From Bombiscardovia apis (GTDB lineage: Bacteria; Actinomycetota; Actinomycetes; Actinomycetales; Bifidobacteriaceae): DNA of 64,000 nucleotides. Where the stretch lies: NCBI RefSeq assembly GCF_033095945.1, contig NZ_AP026800.1, positions 1,873,114 to 1,937,113 of the forward strand, written 5' to 3'. The position numbers and the translations under genes were made by a program. Positions 35,630-44,154 of the stretch are shown piece by piece. The notes beneath the pieces were generated by a model that saw nothing but the letters and a program-made list of their open reading frames with translations, had not been told where the DNA came from and searched no databases. Position 1 is the stretch's first letter, and the number at the start of each line of letters is the position of its first letter.

Positions 35630-37774
35630 ATGAGTAAAGTAGACGCGCTGAATTTGCAGGCCGGCGATGTAGTAGGAGGCTATACCCTCGTAGCGCCCCT
35701 AGGCGGTGGAGCTATGGGTTCAGTCTGGCGGGCCCGAGACGATGGCGGACAAGACTACGCCATAAAAATATTGAGGGATTCCTTAGCCGACGACCAAGAA
35801 AACGGTCCAGCCTCAGAACGGGAGCGCGCGGAACAAATTTCGGCCCGAGAACGCCTTCGCAGAGAAGCTTTAGCCCTACGACGCATCAACCATCCAGGTG
35901 TCTGCCAAATCGTGGACATGGAGCTAGACGACTCCCTAGCCTTCATTGTGACCGAACTTATAGAGGGTCTCAACCTTCGCGACGATGTAGCGAAAAACGG
36001 CAGATACACTGGCGACGACTTGGAACGGTTGGCGCAAAAGTTAGTCGATGCAGTGCAGGCAGTACACGCCGCGGGCATTGTGCACCGAGATATTAAGCCT
36101 ACTAACGTCATGATTTCTGCTTCAGGCCCGATTTTAGTTGACTTTGGTATAGCTATGGGCGAGGGTGAAAGCCACGTGACCCGCACCGGGCTCGTAATGG
36201 GCACGCCCGGTTTCATAGCACCGGAAATTATAGATGGCGACGAGTCGGATGAGCGTTCGGACTGGTGGAGTACTGCTGCTGTGCTGGCGTATGCAGCTTG
36301 CGGCAAACCAGTTTTTGGGGCCAAGCCCATGATGGCTGTCTTGGAACGGGCAGCTTCGGGCAGCGCCGACTTGCGAGGCCTACCTCCGCGCACTATGGCC
36401 GCATTCAGGGCCGCTTTGAGCCCCAAATGCCAAGATCGCCCTGACCCGCAGAATCTCTTAGACGCTATTGCTACTGACGCGCTAGACGCTTCCGCTTGGC
36501 AGGCAGCCGACGAGGAAGATGGGGATGATTCCGGCGCTCTCGGCGATGCCGCGTCCGTCGAAAGTGAGGCTTCCACCGAGGTGGTGCGCCCTTTTGGCAT
36601 AAGCTCTTCGGCTGATTCCGGCTCGGACCAGCCCACCCAAGCGTTTGCAAGCCGAGAAGCCTACCGCTCCAACCCTCGGCTGGCTTGGAATCAGGCTCCT
36701 ACGCAGGTTGTAGAGCAGGACGAGCGTCAAGGCGGCGCTCATACCTCGGTTATGCCTACTCACACGCGCGTGATGCCCACCAATACTGACTACGAAAGCA
36801 CCGCATCGGATTATGGCGACAAGCAGGACTACGAGGGAGCAGAGGGCCAGACTAGGGCGCTGCCGGACTCTTGGGGGCAGCCGTCGACGCAAACCCAACC
36901 CTTAGAAACTGCTAGAAACCTTCGAGTACCGCTCGCAGGTAGCGACCAGAGCTTGAGTCCCGACGACACTATGCCTGCCGCCGTTCCCCTCGAAGCCCAG
37001 CCCGGCATGGCGGTTTACACTCCCCCACCGCAAGCATTTATGCGCCGCCAAGCCTATCTGTCACGAGGGAAAGTGGTGCTCACCTTCATCGGCCTAGTGC
37101 TGGCAGCGCTCGCGAGTTTTCTGCCGCTTGCATCCCTGCTCATAGCTGGCGTAGTCCTTTGGGCCTTATGTGCTTCCGGCTTGAGTCGAGGTGGGCAAAT
37201 TGCCCGCGAACTCAAGCGCGGCGGCGGGCGCAAAACCAGCGATACAGCCCTAAGTTTGGCGGCGATACCTTGGCAGATTGGCAAGAGCTTCGTGATGGCT
37301 CTGCCCCGCCTCGTAGCCATGCTACTTATATGTGCTCTCGCGATGCCTTTAGGCGGTTGGGCCTTAGGACTACCGCTTGCTACTGGCTCCATCACACTTG
37401 CCGGCCTCACCCTGCGCTTGCCACTATTAGCTGGGTCGGCTTGGTCTATATCCGGCCTACTGGCAGCTGCTTGTATGCTCTTTAGCTGGCTACTAGCTAT
37501 CTGCTCTGGCCGAAAGCCCCAAGATACTTATACTGCGAGCGCACCGAGTATCCAAGATTGGCGACTTGCTGTGCTTTTAGGCGCAGGAGGACTCGCCGGG
37601 TGGGTCCCACAAGAAGAGGAAGGGTCTGAATCGGGCGTATCTCAGCACAATCGCAGACGCCTTCTGGTACTGGGAGCCGTGTGGCTACTATTATTTGCGC
37701 TTATAGCAGTATTCATCGTTCGGCAAACCCCCATGGATTGGTCACCGTTACCAATCGCCAGGCCACTTCCGTAA
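35630..37774 (+). CDS. Membrane Ser/Thr protein kinase
   Basis: This 714-residue protein has an N-terminal Hanks-type kinase domain (about residues 12-290): glycine loop LGGGAMGSVW, AIKIL lysine, catalytic HRDIKPTN (about 152), DFGIA (about 171) and GTPGFIAPE. All catalytic residues are present. A Ser/Thr/Gln-rich linker of about 170 residues follows. The C-terminal part has about six hydrophobic segments (about 475-700) and no PASTA repeats, so it is not a PknB-type muropeptide sensor. The ATG at 35630 has little ribosome-binding sequence, and the message may be leaderless. It is followed by the DsbA-like gene on the same strand. Substrates are unknown; a cell-envelope role is inferred from topology. 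Confidence 0.92.
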   Translation: MSKVDALNLQAGDVVGGYTLVAPLGGGAMGSVWRARDDGGQDYAIKILRDSLADDQENGPASERERAEQISARERLRREALALRRINHPGVCQIVDMELDDSLAFIVTELIEGLNLRDDVAKNGRYTGDDLERLAQKLVDAVQAVHAAGIVHRDIKPTNVMISASGPILVDFGIAMGEGESHVTRTGLVMGTPGFIAPEIIDGDESDERSDWWSTAAVLAYAACGKPVFGAKPMMAVLERAASGSADLRGLPPRTMAAFRAALSPKCQDRPDPQNLLDAIATDALDASAWQAADEEDGDDSGALGDAASVESEASTEVVRPFGISSSADSGSDQPTQAFASREAYRSNPRLAWNQAPTQVVEQDERQGGAHTSVMPTHTRVMPTNTDYESTASDYGDKQDYEGAEGQTRALPDSWGQPSTQTQPLETARNLRVPLAGSDQSLSPDDTMPAAVPLEAQPGMAVYTPPPQAFMRRQAYLSRGKVVLTFIGLVLAALASFLPLASLLIAGVVLWALCASGLSRGGQIARELKRGGGRKTSDTALSLAAIPWQIGKSFVMALPRLVAMLLICALAMPLGGWALGLPLATGSITLAGLTLRLPLLAGSAWSISGLLAAACMLFSWLLAICSGRKPQDTYTASAPSIQDWRLAVLLGAGGLAGWVPQEEEGSESGVSQHNRRRLLVLGAVWLLLFALIAVFIVRQTPMDWSPLPIARPLP

Positions 37775-37857
37775 GAAAATTCCCAGTCCGTGCGCAATTG
37801 GCGTAAACTTCACCCTCATTCGCTACACTAAGTGACAACTTCGGTGAAAGGATTGTA

Positions 37858-38844
37858 ATGTCCAAACAGCACTCTGATAGGGCCCAACGAGAGCAAGCAG
37901 TACGCCCCAACGCGGGCAGTAAGCGAGCGCAAAAAGAAGCTCAAGAGCGTGAGCATCAGGCCCAGATGGAGCGTGAGGGCCGCCAGCAGACCCTAATCGG
38001 AGTTATCGCAGCGCTTGTCATCATTGCCCTCATAGCCGTTGGTGGCTTCTTCTATTGGAAGTCTCACCGCCCCGACCCTCAGGAGTCGCCCTCCTCCATG
38101 CAGCAGGCGTACGATGCTGTCCAGCAGGTAAAAATCAAGCCTACGGGTGCCAATAAGCAAGGCGGCTTCTTAATTTCCAAAGATGGACTCGATAAGCCTG
38201 TAGCGGGCGCGCCTACGGTCGAAGTGTATATGGACTTTATGTGCCCAGGCTGCGCTTCACTCAACCGCACGCTTGACCCCACGCTCAACAAGATGCTGGA
38301 TGCGGGCCAGCTCAACCTTGATATTTATCCAATGAGCTTCATGGATCGCCTCACCACCGACGAATATTCGGCGCGCGCAGGCTCGGCAGGCATCTACATA
38401 TTGGAACACGACAGCAAGCACTTCATGGCTTACATGTCTAACCTATTTGCCAAGGATTTCCAGCCCGATGAAAGCAAATACAAGCCCGTCTCTGATGATC
38501 AGATTAAAGAGCAAATGCTGAAGGCTGGTGTAAGCGAGCAGGTGGCCAATGAGGCGCTCAAGGGCCAGTACAAGGAGTGGCTAACTAAGATGAACAAGTA
38601 CACGCCTATGCGTGAGGAATTATGGAACACCACAGGTCAGAATAAGGGTTCTATGACTACACCCACCATGCGTATCAACAACCACTTCTGGGCCGTTACC
38701 ACGCCATCTAGCGCCAACATGGACGATGTAACAGGATTCCTTAAAGCAATCGGCCTTCCGGCAGACCAAGTTGGGCAGGCTGGCAAAATGCCTTCCATCG
38801 GCGATTCAGGAGCCCCAATTGCGCTCACAGCGAGTTCCAAGTAG
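37858..38844 (+). CDS. Membrane-anchored DsbA-like thiol-disulfide oxidoreductase
   Basis: The 328-residue protein has a charged N-terminal tail, one transmembrane segment (about residues 45-67) and an extracytoplasmic thioredoxin-fold domain of the DsbA/BdbD type. The active site is CPGC at about 129-132 (VYMDFMCPGCASLN). TTPTMRINNHFW near residue 270 contains the cis-Pro loop (TP-T). It should oxidise cysteine pairs in secreted proteins. The VKOR or DsbB-like partner that would recycle it is not in the window. The ATG at 37858 has GAAAGGA 5 nt upstream. Confidence 0.9.
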   Translation: MSKQHSDRAQREQAVRPNAGSKRAQKEAQEREHQAQMEREGRQQTLIGVIAALVIIALIAVGGFFYWKSHRPDPQESPSSMQQAYDAVQQVKIKPTGANKQGGFLISKDGLDKPVAGAPTVEVYMDFMCPGCASLNRTLDPTLNKMLDAGQLNLDIYPMSFMDRLTTDEYSARAGSAGIYILEHDSKHFMAYMSNLFAKDFQPDESKYKPVSDDQIKEQMLKAGVSEQVANEALKGQYKEWLTKMNKYTPMREELWNTTGQNKGSMTTPTMRINNHFWAVTTPSSANMDDVTGFLKAIGLPADQVGQAGKMPSIGDSGAPIALTASSK

Positions 38845-39042
38845 ACACTTGAGCAAATAGGGATTTGTATGCTATTGTTGGCGACTTCGCCTGCTCACAG
38901 TTTGACCCATCAAACATGCTAGGCGGGGTTGCCACACACTGGCATCCCAATTTATAATTAAAGATAGTGATGCTGTCTGATCGGTAACTATGATCGTTCG
39001 GCCCCGGGGGACGGAAGACGCATTTTATTTTCTAGCTAAATG

Positions 39043-39070
39043 TTGGCACGTCGGCACGAGAAAATAGTAT
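39043..39070 (+). promoter_or_regulatory. Predicted promoter of tRNA-Thr
   Basis: TTGGCA (39043-39048) and TAGTAT (39065-39070) are separated by 16 bp and lie about 45 bp before the tRNA. The 270 bp between the DsbA-like gene and this point show no other gene. Confidence 0.55.
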
Positions 39071-39115
39071 GCTTAGCGTATACATAAAGTGCGCTGGATA
39101 ATTCTGCGCTCATTC

Positions 39116-39189
39116 GCCTCCTTAGCTCAGTTGGCCAGAGCAGCCGCCTTGTAAGCGGCAGGTCGTCAGTTCGAATCTGACAGGAGGCT
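39116..39189 (+). tRNA. tRNA-Thr (anticodon UGU)
   Basis: The 74-nt sequence folds as a cloverleaf. The acceptor stem is GCCTCCT with AGGAGGC, the D-arm holds GCTCAGTTGG, and the anticodon stem GCCGC/GCGGC carries the loop CTTGTAA. The T-arm is GTCAG-TTCGAAT-CTGAC. Anticodon TGT reads ACA threonine codons. The discriminator is T and no CCA is encoded. Confidence 0.97.
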
Positions 39190-39528
39190 CGCATGGAGTT
39201 TCCGATATATGCCCGTTCTTCCTATGGACGCATACGGAACTTCCAGCAAGTCACACAGGTATCCCTCATAGGGACGCTAGTACTTATATAGACTTCTCTC
39301 GAGTAAGATTCTGGAGGCTCCGGCCTCTGGAGGGCGAACGGAGCGCTTTCCCCAACCAGCTCCGTTCGTTTGCAGGGGCGGGAATATCCCCTTCAATCCC
39401 GCCCCTGAATTCTTTTTTTCATCACTTTTATTGCAATTGTGCATGTTTGCCACCGCTTGGCGGATTTGGGCACATGGCAGCGCCTCCTCCGCTACAGTCT
39501 TATATGACGCTAACGAGGAGGAGTACCA
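39190..39528 (+). other. Region between tRNA-Thr and the wall-protein gene
   Basis: The 339-bp stretch holds two stem-loops and the strong terminator at 39373-39419. A perfect 10-bp stem is at 39335-39344/39359-39368 (CGAACGGAGC/GCTCCGTTCG). There is no open reading frame of note. About 180 nt of transcript would separate the tRNA from the terminator, so a processed small RNA is conceivable but not recognised. The right end holds the promoter of the next gene. Confidence 0.4.
39373..39419 (+). terminator. Strong intrinsic terminator after tRNA-Thr
   Basis: CAGGGGCGGGA (39373-39383) and TCCCGCCCCTG (39397-39407) form a perfect 11-bp stem with a 13-nt loop. It is followed by AATTC and seven T residues ending at 39419. 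It should end forward transcription from the tRNA promoter. Confidence 0.9.
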
Positions 39529-41043
39529 ATGAGCAGACGGTGGACACCGCAGCAATTCATTATTCGGCGCCGTATTCGCGTCGTAGCTTGCGCTGTTGTA
39601 GTAGCACTTTCTATGATTGCCTCTTTTGCTTTCACCGCCCGCAAGTCGGTAGCGCTCACCGTCAATGGCGAGACCCGGCAGGTCACTACCTATGCTTCAA
39701 GCGTAGATGCCCTCCTCAAGCAGGAAGGCATCACCAAAAAATCTCACGACTTAGTCGAAACGTCTGCCAACGGGCAGTTAGCCAACCACGGAACTGTAAC
39801 CGTACAGTCCGCCTATCAGACCACCATCAATATCGATGGCCAAGAAGTGCCCTTCTGGACGACAGCCAGCTCGGTAGATCAGCTGCTCGAATTCTTTGAG
39901 GTTAACCGCCTCAACGCTGCCAAGGTGAAGGTAGACGTAAAGAACGTATACAACCAGCTCACCGGCGGTCTTGCCATCAACCAAGCAGGCCCAGTCACCG
40001 TTGTAGCCGATGGCAAAGAATCTGTAGCGCCCAACGGTAAGCTCCCAGCAGCTTCTATCCTCGATTCCAAGGGTATTGTGCTTGGCAAGGATGACCGCGT
40101 TTCAGTGGAAAAAGCCGATGACCAAACCGTATTGCGCGTCCAGCGAGTTACGCAAGGCCAGACCACGCAGCTAGTCGCTATACCCTTCGGCACCCGCACA
40201 GTAGTTGATACCTCACTAGCCCCAGGGCAAACGGTAATCCGCCAGCAAGGCCAGAACGGGCAAAAGACACAAACGTATCAAACCACGTTTGTGGACGGCG
40301 AAGCTGAATCCTCGACGCTAGTACATGAAGAGACCAGCAGCCAGCCCATTGACCAAGTTATTGCAGTTGGGCCAGATAAGGTAGCGGTCGAATCCAAGCC
40401 GAGCGCGGAAAAAACCGCAGCCAATCAAGAAGCCGCAGAAAAGGCGAAGGCTGACAAGGCTAAAGCAGACAAAGAACAGGCGGATAAGTCCAAGGAAGAA
40501 GAAGCAGCAAAGGCGAGCGAGGCAGCACAACCCACTGCAACGCCGTCGCAAACCCCGGATTCAAGCCCTGCGCCATCGCAAACGCAAGCTCCAGCACCGG
40601 CTCCAGTTGCGCCTGTGCAGCCAGTAACGCCCGCTCCAGCTCCAGCTCCAGCTCCAGCTCCAGCCCCAGCCCCAGCCCCTGCACCTGCACCGGCTCCTGC
40701 CCCTGAACCAACAGGAAGACTATGGCACCCCACCGTTGCCCAGGCGCAAACATACGCAGGTGCGGCAGCTGCTCAGCGCGGCTGGACTGGCGCAGATTTC
40801 AATGCTCTCATTACACTTTGGAACCACGAATCCAGCTGGAGATGGAATGCTGAAAACCGAAGTTCAGGAGCTTACGGCATCCCACAATCTTTACCGGGCA
40901 GCAAAATGGCAACATTCGGCGAAAATTGGCGAGATGATGGCGCTGTGCAAATCGACTGGGGCTTGGATTACATCGCATCAGTTTATGGATCGCCAAGCCG
41001 GGCATTAGAAAAGTTTTATAGTCGCAATCCTCACTGGTACTAA
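39529..41043 (+). CDS. G5/DUF348 domain wall protein with C-terminal transglycosylase domain (Rpf/YabE-like)
   Basis: The 504-residue protein has an N-terminal signal or anchor helix (about 14-34) and two or three DUF348 repeats (VALTVNGETRQVTTYASSVD and similar). A G5 domain follows at about 195-285, then an Ala/Lys/Glu helix and a Pro-Ala repeat linker (about 368-392). A lysozyme-like transglycosylase domain ends it (about 400-504), with LWNHESSWRWNAENRSSGAYGIPQ holding the catalytic Glu. It is exported and probably cleaves or remodels peptidoglycan, like resuscitation-promoting factors. A very strong GAGGAGGAG site precedes the ATG at 39529. Its position immediately before rsmA is the conserved actinobacterial rpf-rsmA order. 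Confidence 0.9.
   Translation: MSRRWTPQQFIIRRRIRVVACAVVVALSMIASFAFTARKSVALTVNGETRQVTTYASSVDALLKQEGITKKSHDLVETSANGQLANHGTVTVQSAYQTTINIDGQEVPFWTTASSVDQLLEFFEVNRLNAAKVKVDVKNVYNQLTGGLAINQAGPVTVVADGKESVAPNGKLPAASILDSKGIVLGKDDRVSVEKADDQTVLRVQRVTQGQTTQLVAIPFGTRTVVDTSLAPGQTVIRQQGQNGQKTQTYQTTFVDGEAESSTLVHEETSSQPIDQVIAVGPDKVAVESKPSAEKTAANQEAAEKAKADKAKADKEQADKSKEEEAAKASEAAQPTATPSQTPDSSPAPSQTQAPAPAPVAPVQPVTPAPAPAPAPAPAPAPAPAPAPAPAPEPTGRLWHPTVAQAQTYAGAAAAQRGWTGADFNALITLWNHESSWRWNAENRSSGAYGIPQSLPGSKMATFGENWRDDGAVQIDWGLDYIASVYGSPSRALEKFYSRNPHWY
40631..40706 (+). repeat. GCTCCA/GCCCCA hexamer repeat encoding Pro-Ala linker
   Basis: About twelve imperfect hexamers encode alternating Ala-Pro in the wall protein. 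Each unit is 6 bp, so slippage changes linker length without shifting frame. Five or so consecutive units at 40634-40663 are identical at DNA level. Confidence 0.85.
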
Positions 41044-41059
41044 AGCAAGCACGACGGTA

Positions 41060-42022
41060 ATGACAGATACTACACACGCAACCGGCACCCCAGAGCAAGA
41101 AGCCCTCGCATCCCATGAAGGCAGCCAGCTGCTCGGCGCCGCGGATATACGTCTCTTGGCCCAAGAAGCGGGCGTGAGCCCAACTAAAAAGTTGGGGCAA
41201 AACTTCGTTATAGACCCAGGCACGGTCCGCCGTATAGTACGGGCTGCAAACTTAGGGCCTCAAGCCCAAGTTATCGAGGTAGGGCCAGGCCTGGGCTCAC
41301 TGACATTGGGGCTTCTGGAAGCTGGAGCGAGCGTCAGCGCCGTAGAAATCGACCCTCGCTTGGCGGCCTTCCTGCCCAGCACTGTTGATTCATACATGCC
41401 CCAGGCCGCTGACCGCTTGGAAGTCTTAGGGCAAGATGCTCTAACGGTGACTCCCCGGAGCTCGGCCAAGTTAGCCGCAGCTAGCGAACTCACCCTCGTT
41501 TCTAACCTGCCCTACAACGTAGCTACCCCCATCATTTTGACCTTGCTTGAGCGCTTCACAACCCTCAACTCCTTCTTAGTCATGGTACAGAAAGAGGTTG
41601 CCGACCGCCTCGTAGCCCGCCCTGGCAGCAAAATTTACGGGGTGCCTTCCGCCAAACTCGCTTGGTACGGTCGGGCTAGTCTCGCGGGCAACATTGGGCG
41701 CAATGTCTTCTGGCCGGCCCCAAACGTTGATTCTGCCCTCGTCTCCTTCACGAGGCAGGCAGACGGGCAACTTACACAAGGCGCTCAGCGTGAGCAGGTC
41801 TTCCGATTAATCGATGCCGCCTTCGCCCAGCGCCGTAAAACCTTGCGAGCTGCCCTCCACGGCGTGGTGGATGACGAAGCGTTTGCCCAAGCTGGCATCG
41901 ATTCAAAACGCAGAGGCGAGACACTGACCATCCAAGAATTTGCACGACTGGCCGAGTGCTCAGAGTCACCAGCGCAGGCTAAAGTAGGGAGCAGCCAAGT
42001 ACTAAAAGGGGTTGAGCTATGA
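41060..42022 (+). CDS. rsmA: 16S rRNA (adenine1518/1519-N6)-dimethyltransferase RsmA/KsgA
   Basis: The 320-residue protein has the Rossmann methyltransferase fold: KKLGQNFVIDPGTVRRI, SAM motif VIEVGPGLGSLTLGL (about residue 73), VEIDPRLA and catalytic NLPYN (about 150). It dimethylates two adjacent adenines in helix 45 of 16S rRNA late in small-subunit assembly. The N-terminus has about 40 extra residues before the conserved core. It begins 16 bp after the wall-protein stop and its TGA overlaps the ATG of the next gene (ATGA). Its usual actinobacterial follower ispE is replaced here by a LytR_C protein. Confidence 0.96.
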   Translation: MTDTTHATGTPEQEALASHEGSQLLGAADIRLLAQEAGVSPTKKLGQNFVIDPGTVRRIVRAANLGPQAQVIEVGPGLGSLTLGLLEAGASVSAVEIDPRLAAFLPSTVDSYMPQAADRLEVLGQDALTVTPRSSAKLAAASELTLVSNLPYNVATPIILTLLERFTTLNSFLVMVQKEVADRLVARPGSKIYGVPSAKLAWYGRASLAGNIGRNVFWPAPNVDSALVSFTRQADGQLTQGAQREQVFRLIDAAFAQRRKTLRAALHGVVDDEAFAQAGIDSKRRGETLTIQEFARLAECSESPAQAKVGSSQVLKGVEL

Positions 42023-42624
42023 CGTTTCCCGATGCCCTCGACGAGCGTGAAGCCCGCCGCCAGTTCGTTCGTCGCCGTCAAAAGATGGTGTTTACTATCG
42101 CCATCAGCACCTTGGCAGTCATCCTCGTGGTTGCTCTAGTTTTCACCCTTAGTGCTGTAAGGCATTCTAAGAAGCAGACGCAGCAAACGAAGCCTAACTA
42201 TGGCATTGCTGCACCCTGCGCTCCAGCTAACGCCACGGTGCTCAACCATCCAGAAGTCCGCGTGCGCGTACTCAACGGCACCAACAAGACTGGCTTGGGT
42301 AGTGCAGTGATGAAAACACTGCGAAACCGAGGTTTTAACATGCAGGGTGCCGGCGATTTTGCTACCAAAACGGAGCTAGCTCGTACCGAAATCCGCTTCG
42401 GGGCCAACGGCATCTCCCAAGGCTACACGGTTGCAGGGCAGTTCAGCGATGCCATCATGCGCATGGATGACCGGCAAGATGACCTCGTAGACGTGGTCAT
42501 TGGTGCCACGTTCAATGACTTAGTCAAGGAAAAGCAGGTCGTCGGCGTGGGCAAGCCCATCGAATCCTTCAAGGAATGTGTGGCAGATCCTAAGACGATG
42601 AAGGATCTGCCCAAGTTCGAGTAG
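42019..42624 (+). CDS. LytR C-terminal domain (LytR_C) membrane protein
   Basis: The 201-residue protein has one transmembrane segment (about residues 26-48, FTIAISTLAVILVVALVF) and a short extracytoplasmic domain of the LytR_C type. VRVRVLNGTNKTGLGSAVMKTLRNRGF and VDVVIGATFNDLV are typical. The catalytic LytR-CpsA-Psr part is absent; in other proteins this C-terminal domain accompanies it, so the present protein may be an accessory in attaching polymers to the wall (inference). Translation is coupled to rsmA by a 4-bp overlap. Its stop is 2 bp from the convergent cca stop. Confidence 0.87.
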   Translation: MTFPDALDEREARRQFVRRRQKMVFTIAISTLAVILVVALVFTLSAVRHSKKQTQQTKPNYGIAAPCAPANATVLNHPEVRVRVLNGTNKTGLGSAVMKTLRNRGFNMQGAGDFATKTELARTEIRFGANGISQGYTVAGQFSDAIMRMDDRQDDLVDVVIGATFNDLVKEKQVVGVGKPIESFKECVADPKTMKDLPKFE

Positions 42625-42626
42625 CT

Positions 42627-44039
42627 TTACTGCTGCTGAGCCCACCAAGATTCAAGCTCCGCGCGAGCCACCTGCTCGTCAACCGGGCCCTGATCTAGGC
42701 GATAGTCCAGCATATGCTTGTAGGCTTTGCCAACCATTGGGCCGGGTGCAAGACCTAGGATTTCCATGATTTGCTGACCGTCCAAATCGGGGCGGATAGC
42801 GTCCAAGTCTTCCCTTTGTTTGAGCTCTCGCACCCTATCTTCCAGCTCATCCATAGCTGCGGAAAATACCTGCGCCTTACGCTGGTTGCGAGTGGTGGCA
42901 TCTGCCCGGGTCAGGCGATTCAAACGTTCAAAGAGCGAACCCGTTTCCTTGGCATAGCGCCGCACAGCCGCATCGGACCACCGCTCATCTACATATCCGT
43001 GGAAGCGCAAGTGCATGGCAATCAAATCGCACACATCTTCGATAAGATGGTGGTCAAAGCGCAGAGCTTTCAGTCGCTTGCGAGCCATTTTGGCACCGAC
43101 CACATCGTGATGGTGGAAACTCACCTTGCCGCCAGACTCAAAACGCCGGGTGGCAGGCTTGCCTATATCGTGTAAGAGGGCCGCCAGTCGCAAGGTCAAG
43201 TCTGGAGCAGGCACAGGGCCGTCTGGGCCGGTTTCTAAAGCCACAGCGCGATCTAAGACCATCAGCGAGTGTTCATAGACGTCCTTGTGCCTGTGGTGCT
43301 CGTCAATCTCCAGCTGCAGGGCTGGTACCTCAGGCAAGACGTAGTCAGCTAAGCCCGAGTCCACCAACGATTCGACACCCTCGTGCGGGTGCTCACTGAG
43401 CAAGAGTTTGGTCAGTTCATCGCGCACACGCTCTGCTGAAACGATGGTGATACGCTCGGTCATGTCGCTTAGCGCTTCCGCGGTCTCTGGGGCAATACGG
43501 AAGCCCAACTGAGCCACGAAACGCACTGCTCGCATCATACGCAAGGGATCATCGTCGAATGACTGGCGCGGATCTACCGGAGTGCGCAGAACTTGCTTGG
43601 CTAGGTCATTCGTACCGCCGAAGGGGTCCACAAACTCCAAATCTGGCACCCGCAAAGCCATGGCATTAACGGTAAAGTCCCGGCGAGAAAGATCACCTTC
43701 GAGGCTGTCGCCATAGTTTACTTCGGGCTTGCGAGAGTCTGGCTCATAAGTATCGGAGCGGTAAGTAGTAACTTCTACCTTCACCTCAGTGCCATCTGGA
43801 CGGCGGCGCAATGCTCCGAGCGTACCGAATTTGCGGCCCATATCCCAAAAACCTTGCCCCCACTTGTGAAGGATTGGTTCAAACTCTTCCGGGCGCGCAG
43901 AAGTACAGAAATCCAAGTCGTGAGAAGGGCGGCGTAAGAGAAGGTCACGTACTGGCCCCCCAACTAGAGCCAACTCGTAGCCTTGGTCTGCGAACAAATG
44001 CCCCAGCTCTATCGCCTCAGGCCAAACCTCAAAGTCCAC
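42627..44039 (-). CDS. cca: CCA-adding tRNA nucleotidyltransferase with HD domain
   Basis: About 470 residues. The poly(A)-polymerase-type head shows LALVGGPVRDLLLRRPSHDLDFCTSA with the DxD metal pair, then RRDFTVNAMAL and DPRQSFDDDPLRMMRAVRF. A C-terminal HD domain carries LLHDIGKPATRR and FHHHDVVGA. It adds or repairs the 3' CCA of tRNAs, necessary because the tRNA-Thr here lacks an encoded CCA. I place the start at the GTG at 44039, with AAAGG about 6 nt upstream; a longer TTG-started frame reaches 44078. It is divergent from the NUDIX gene, exactly as in mycobacteria (pcnA/mutT4). Confidence 0.94.
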   Translation of the reverse strand: MDFEVWPEAIELGHLFADQGYELALVGGPVRDLLLRRPSHDLDFCTSARPEEFEPILHKWGQGFWDMGRKFGTLGALRRRPDGTEVKVEVTTYRSDTYEPDSRKPEVNYGDSLEGDLSRRDFTVNAMALRVPDLEFVDPFGGTNDLAKQVLRTPVDPRQSFDDDPLRMMRAVRFVAQLGFRIAPETAEALSDMTERITIVSAERVRDELTKLLLSEHPHEGVESLVDSGLADYVLPEVPALQLEIDEHHRHKDVYEHSLMVLDRAVALETGPDGPVPAPDLTLRLAALLHDIGKPATRRFESGGKVSFHHHDVVGAKMARKRLKALRFDHHLIEDVCDLIAMHLRFHGYVDERWSDAAVRRYAKETGSLFERLNRLTRADATTRNQRKAQVFSAAMDELEDRVRELKQREDLDAIRPDLDGQQIMEILGLAPGPMVGKAYKHMLDYRLDQGPVDEQVARAELESWWAQQQ

Positions 44040-44134
44040 AATCACCCTTTCCGCGTATACTTGAAACCACGCCAACAACCGCAGCGTGAGTAGTGTATGT
44101 GTCTACCAGCTTACCGTCACCCCACCTGCACATT

Positions 44135-44148
44135 ACTTTACGTAAAGT
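44135..44148. promoter_or_regulatory. 14-bp palindrome between cca and the NUDIX gene
   Basis: ACTTTACGTAAAGT is a perfect palindrome 7 bp before the NUDIX ATG, in the 115-bp divergent region. It could be an operator covering the start of a leaderless or short-leader transcript. No regulator is evident nearby. Confidence 0.4.
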
Positions 44149-44154
44149 GGAAGT

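Noticed and set aside
35755..36636. 293-codon reverse-strand open frame within the kinase gene
   Set aside because: Low-complexity Ser-rich translation caused by codon bias of the kinase gene on the other strand.
40425..40753. Gly-Ala-rich reverse-strand frames
   Set aside because: They mirror the Pro-Ala hexamer repeat of the forward wall-protein gene.
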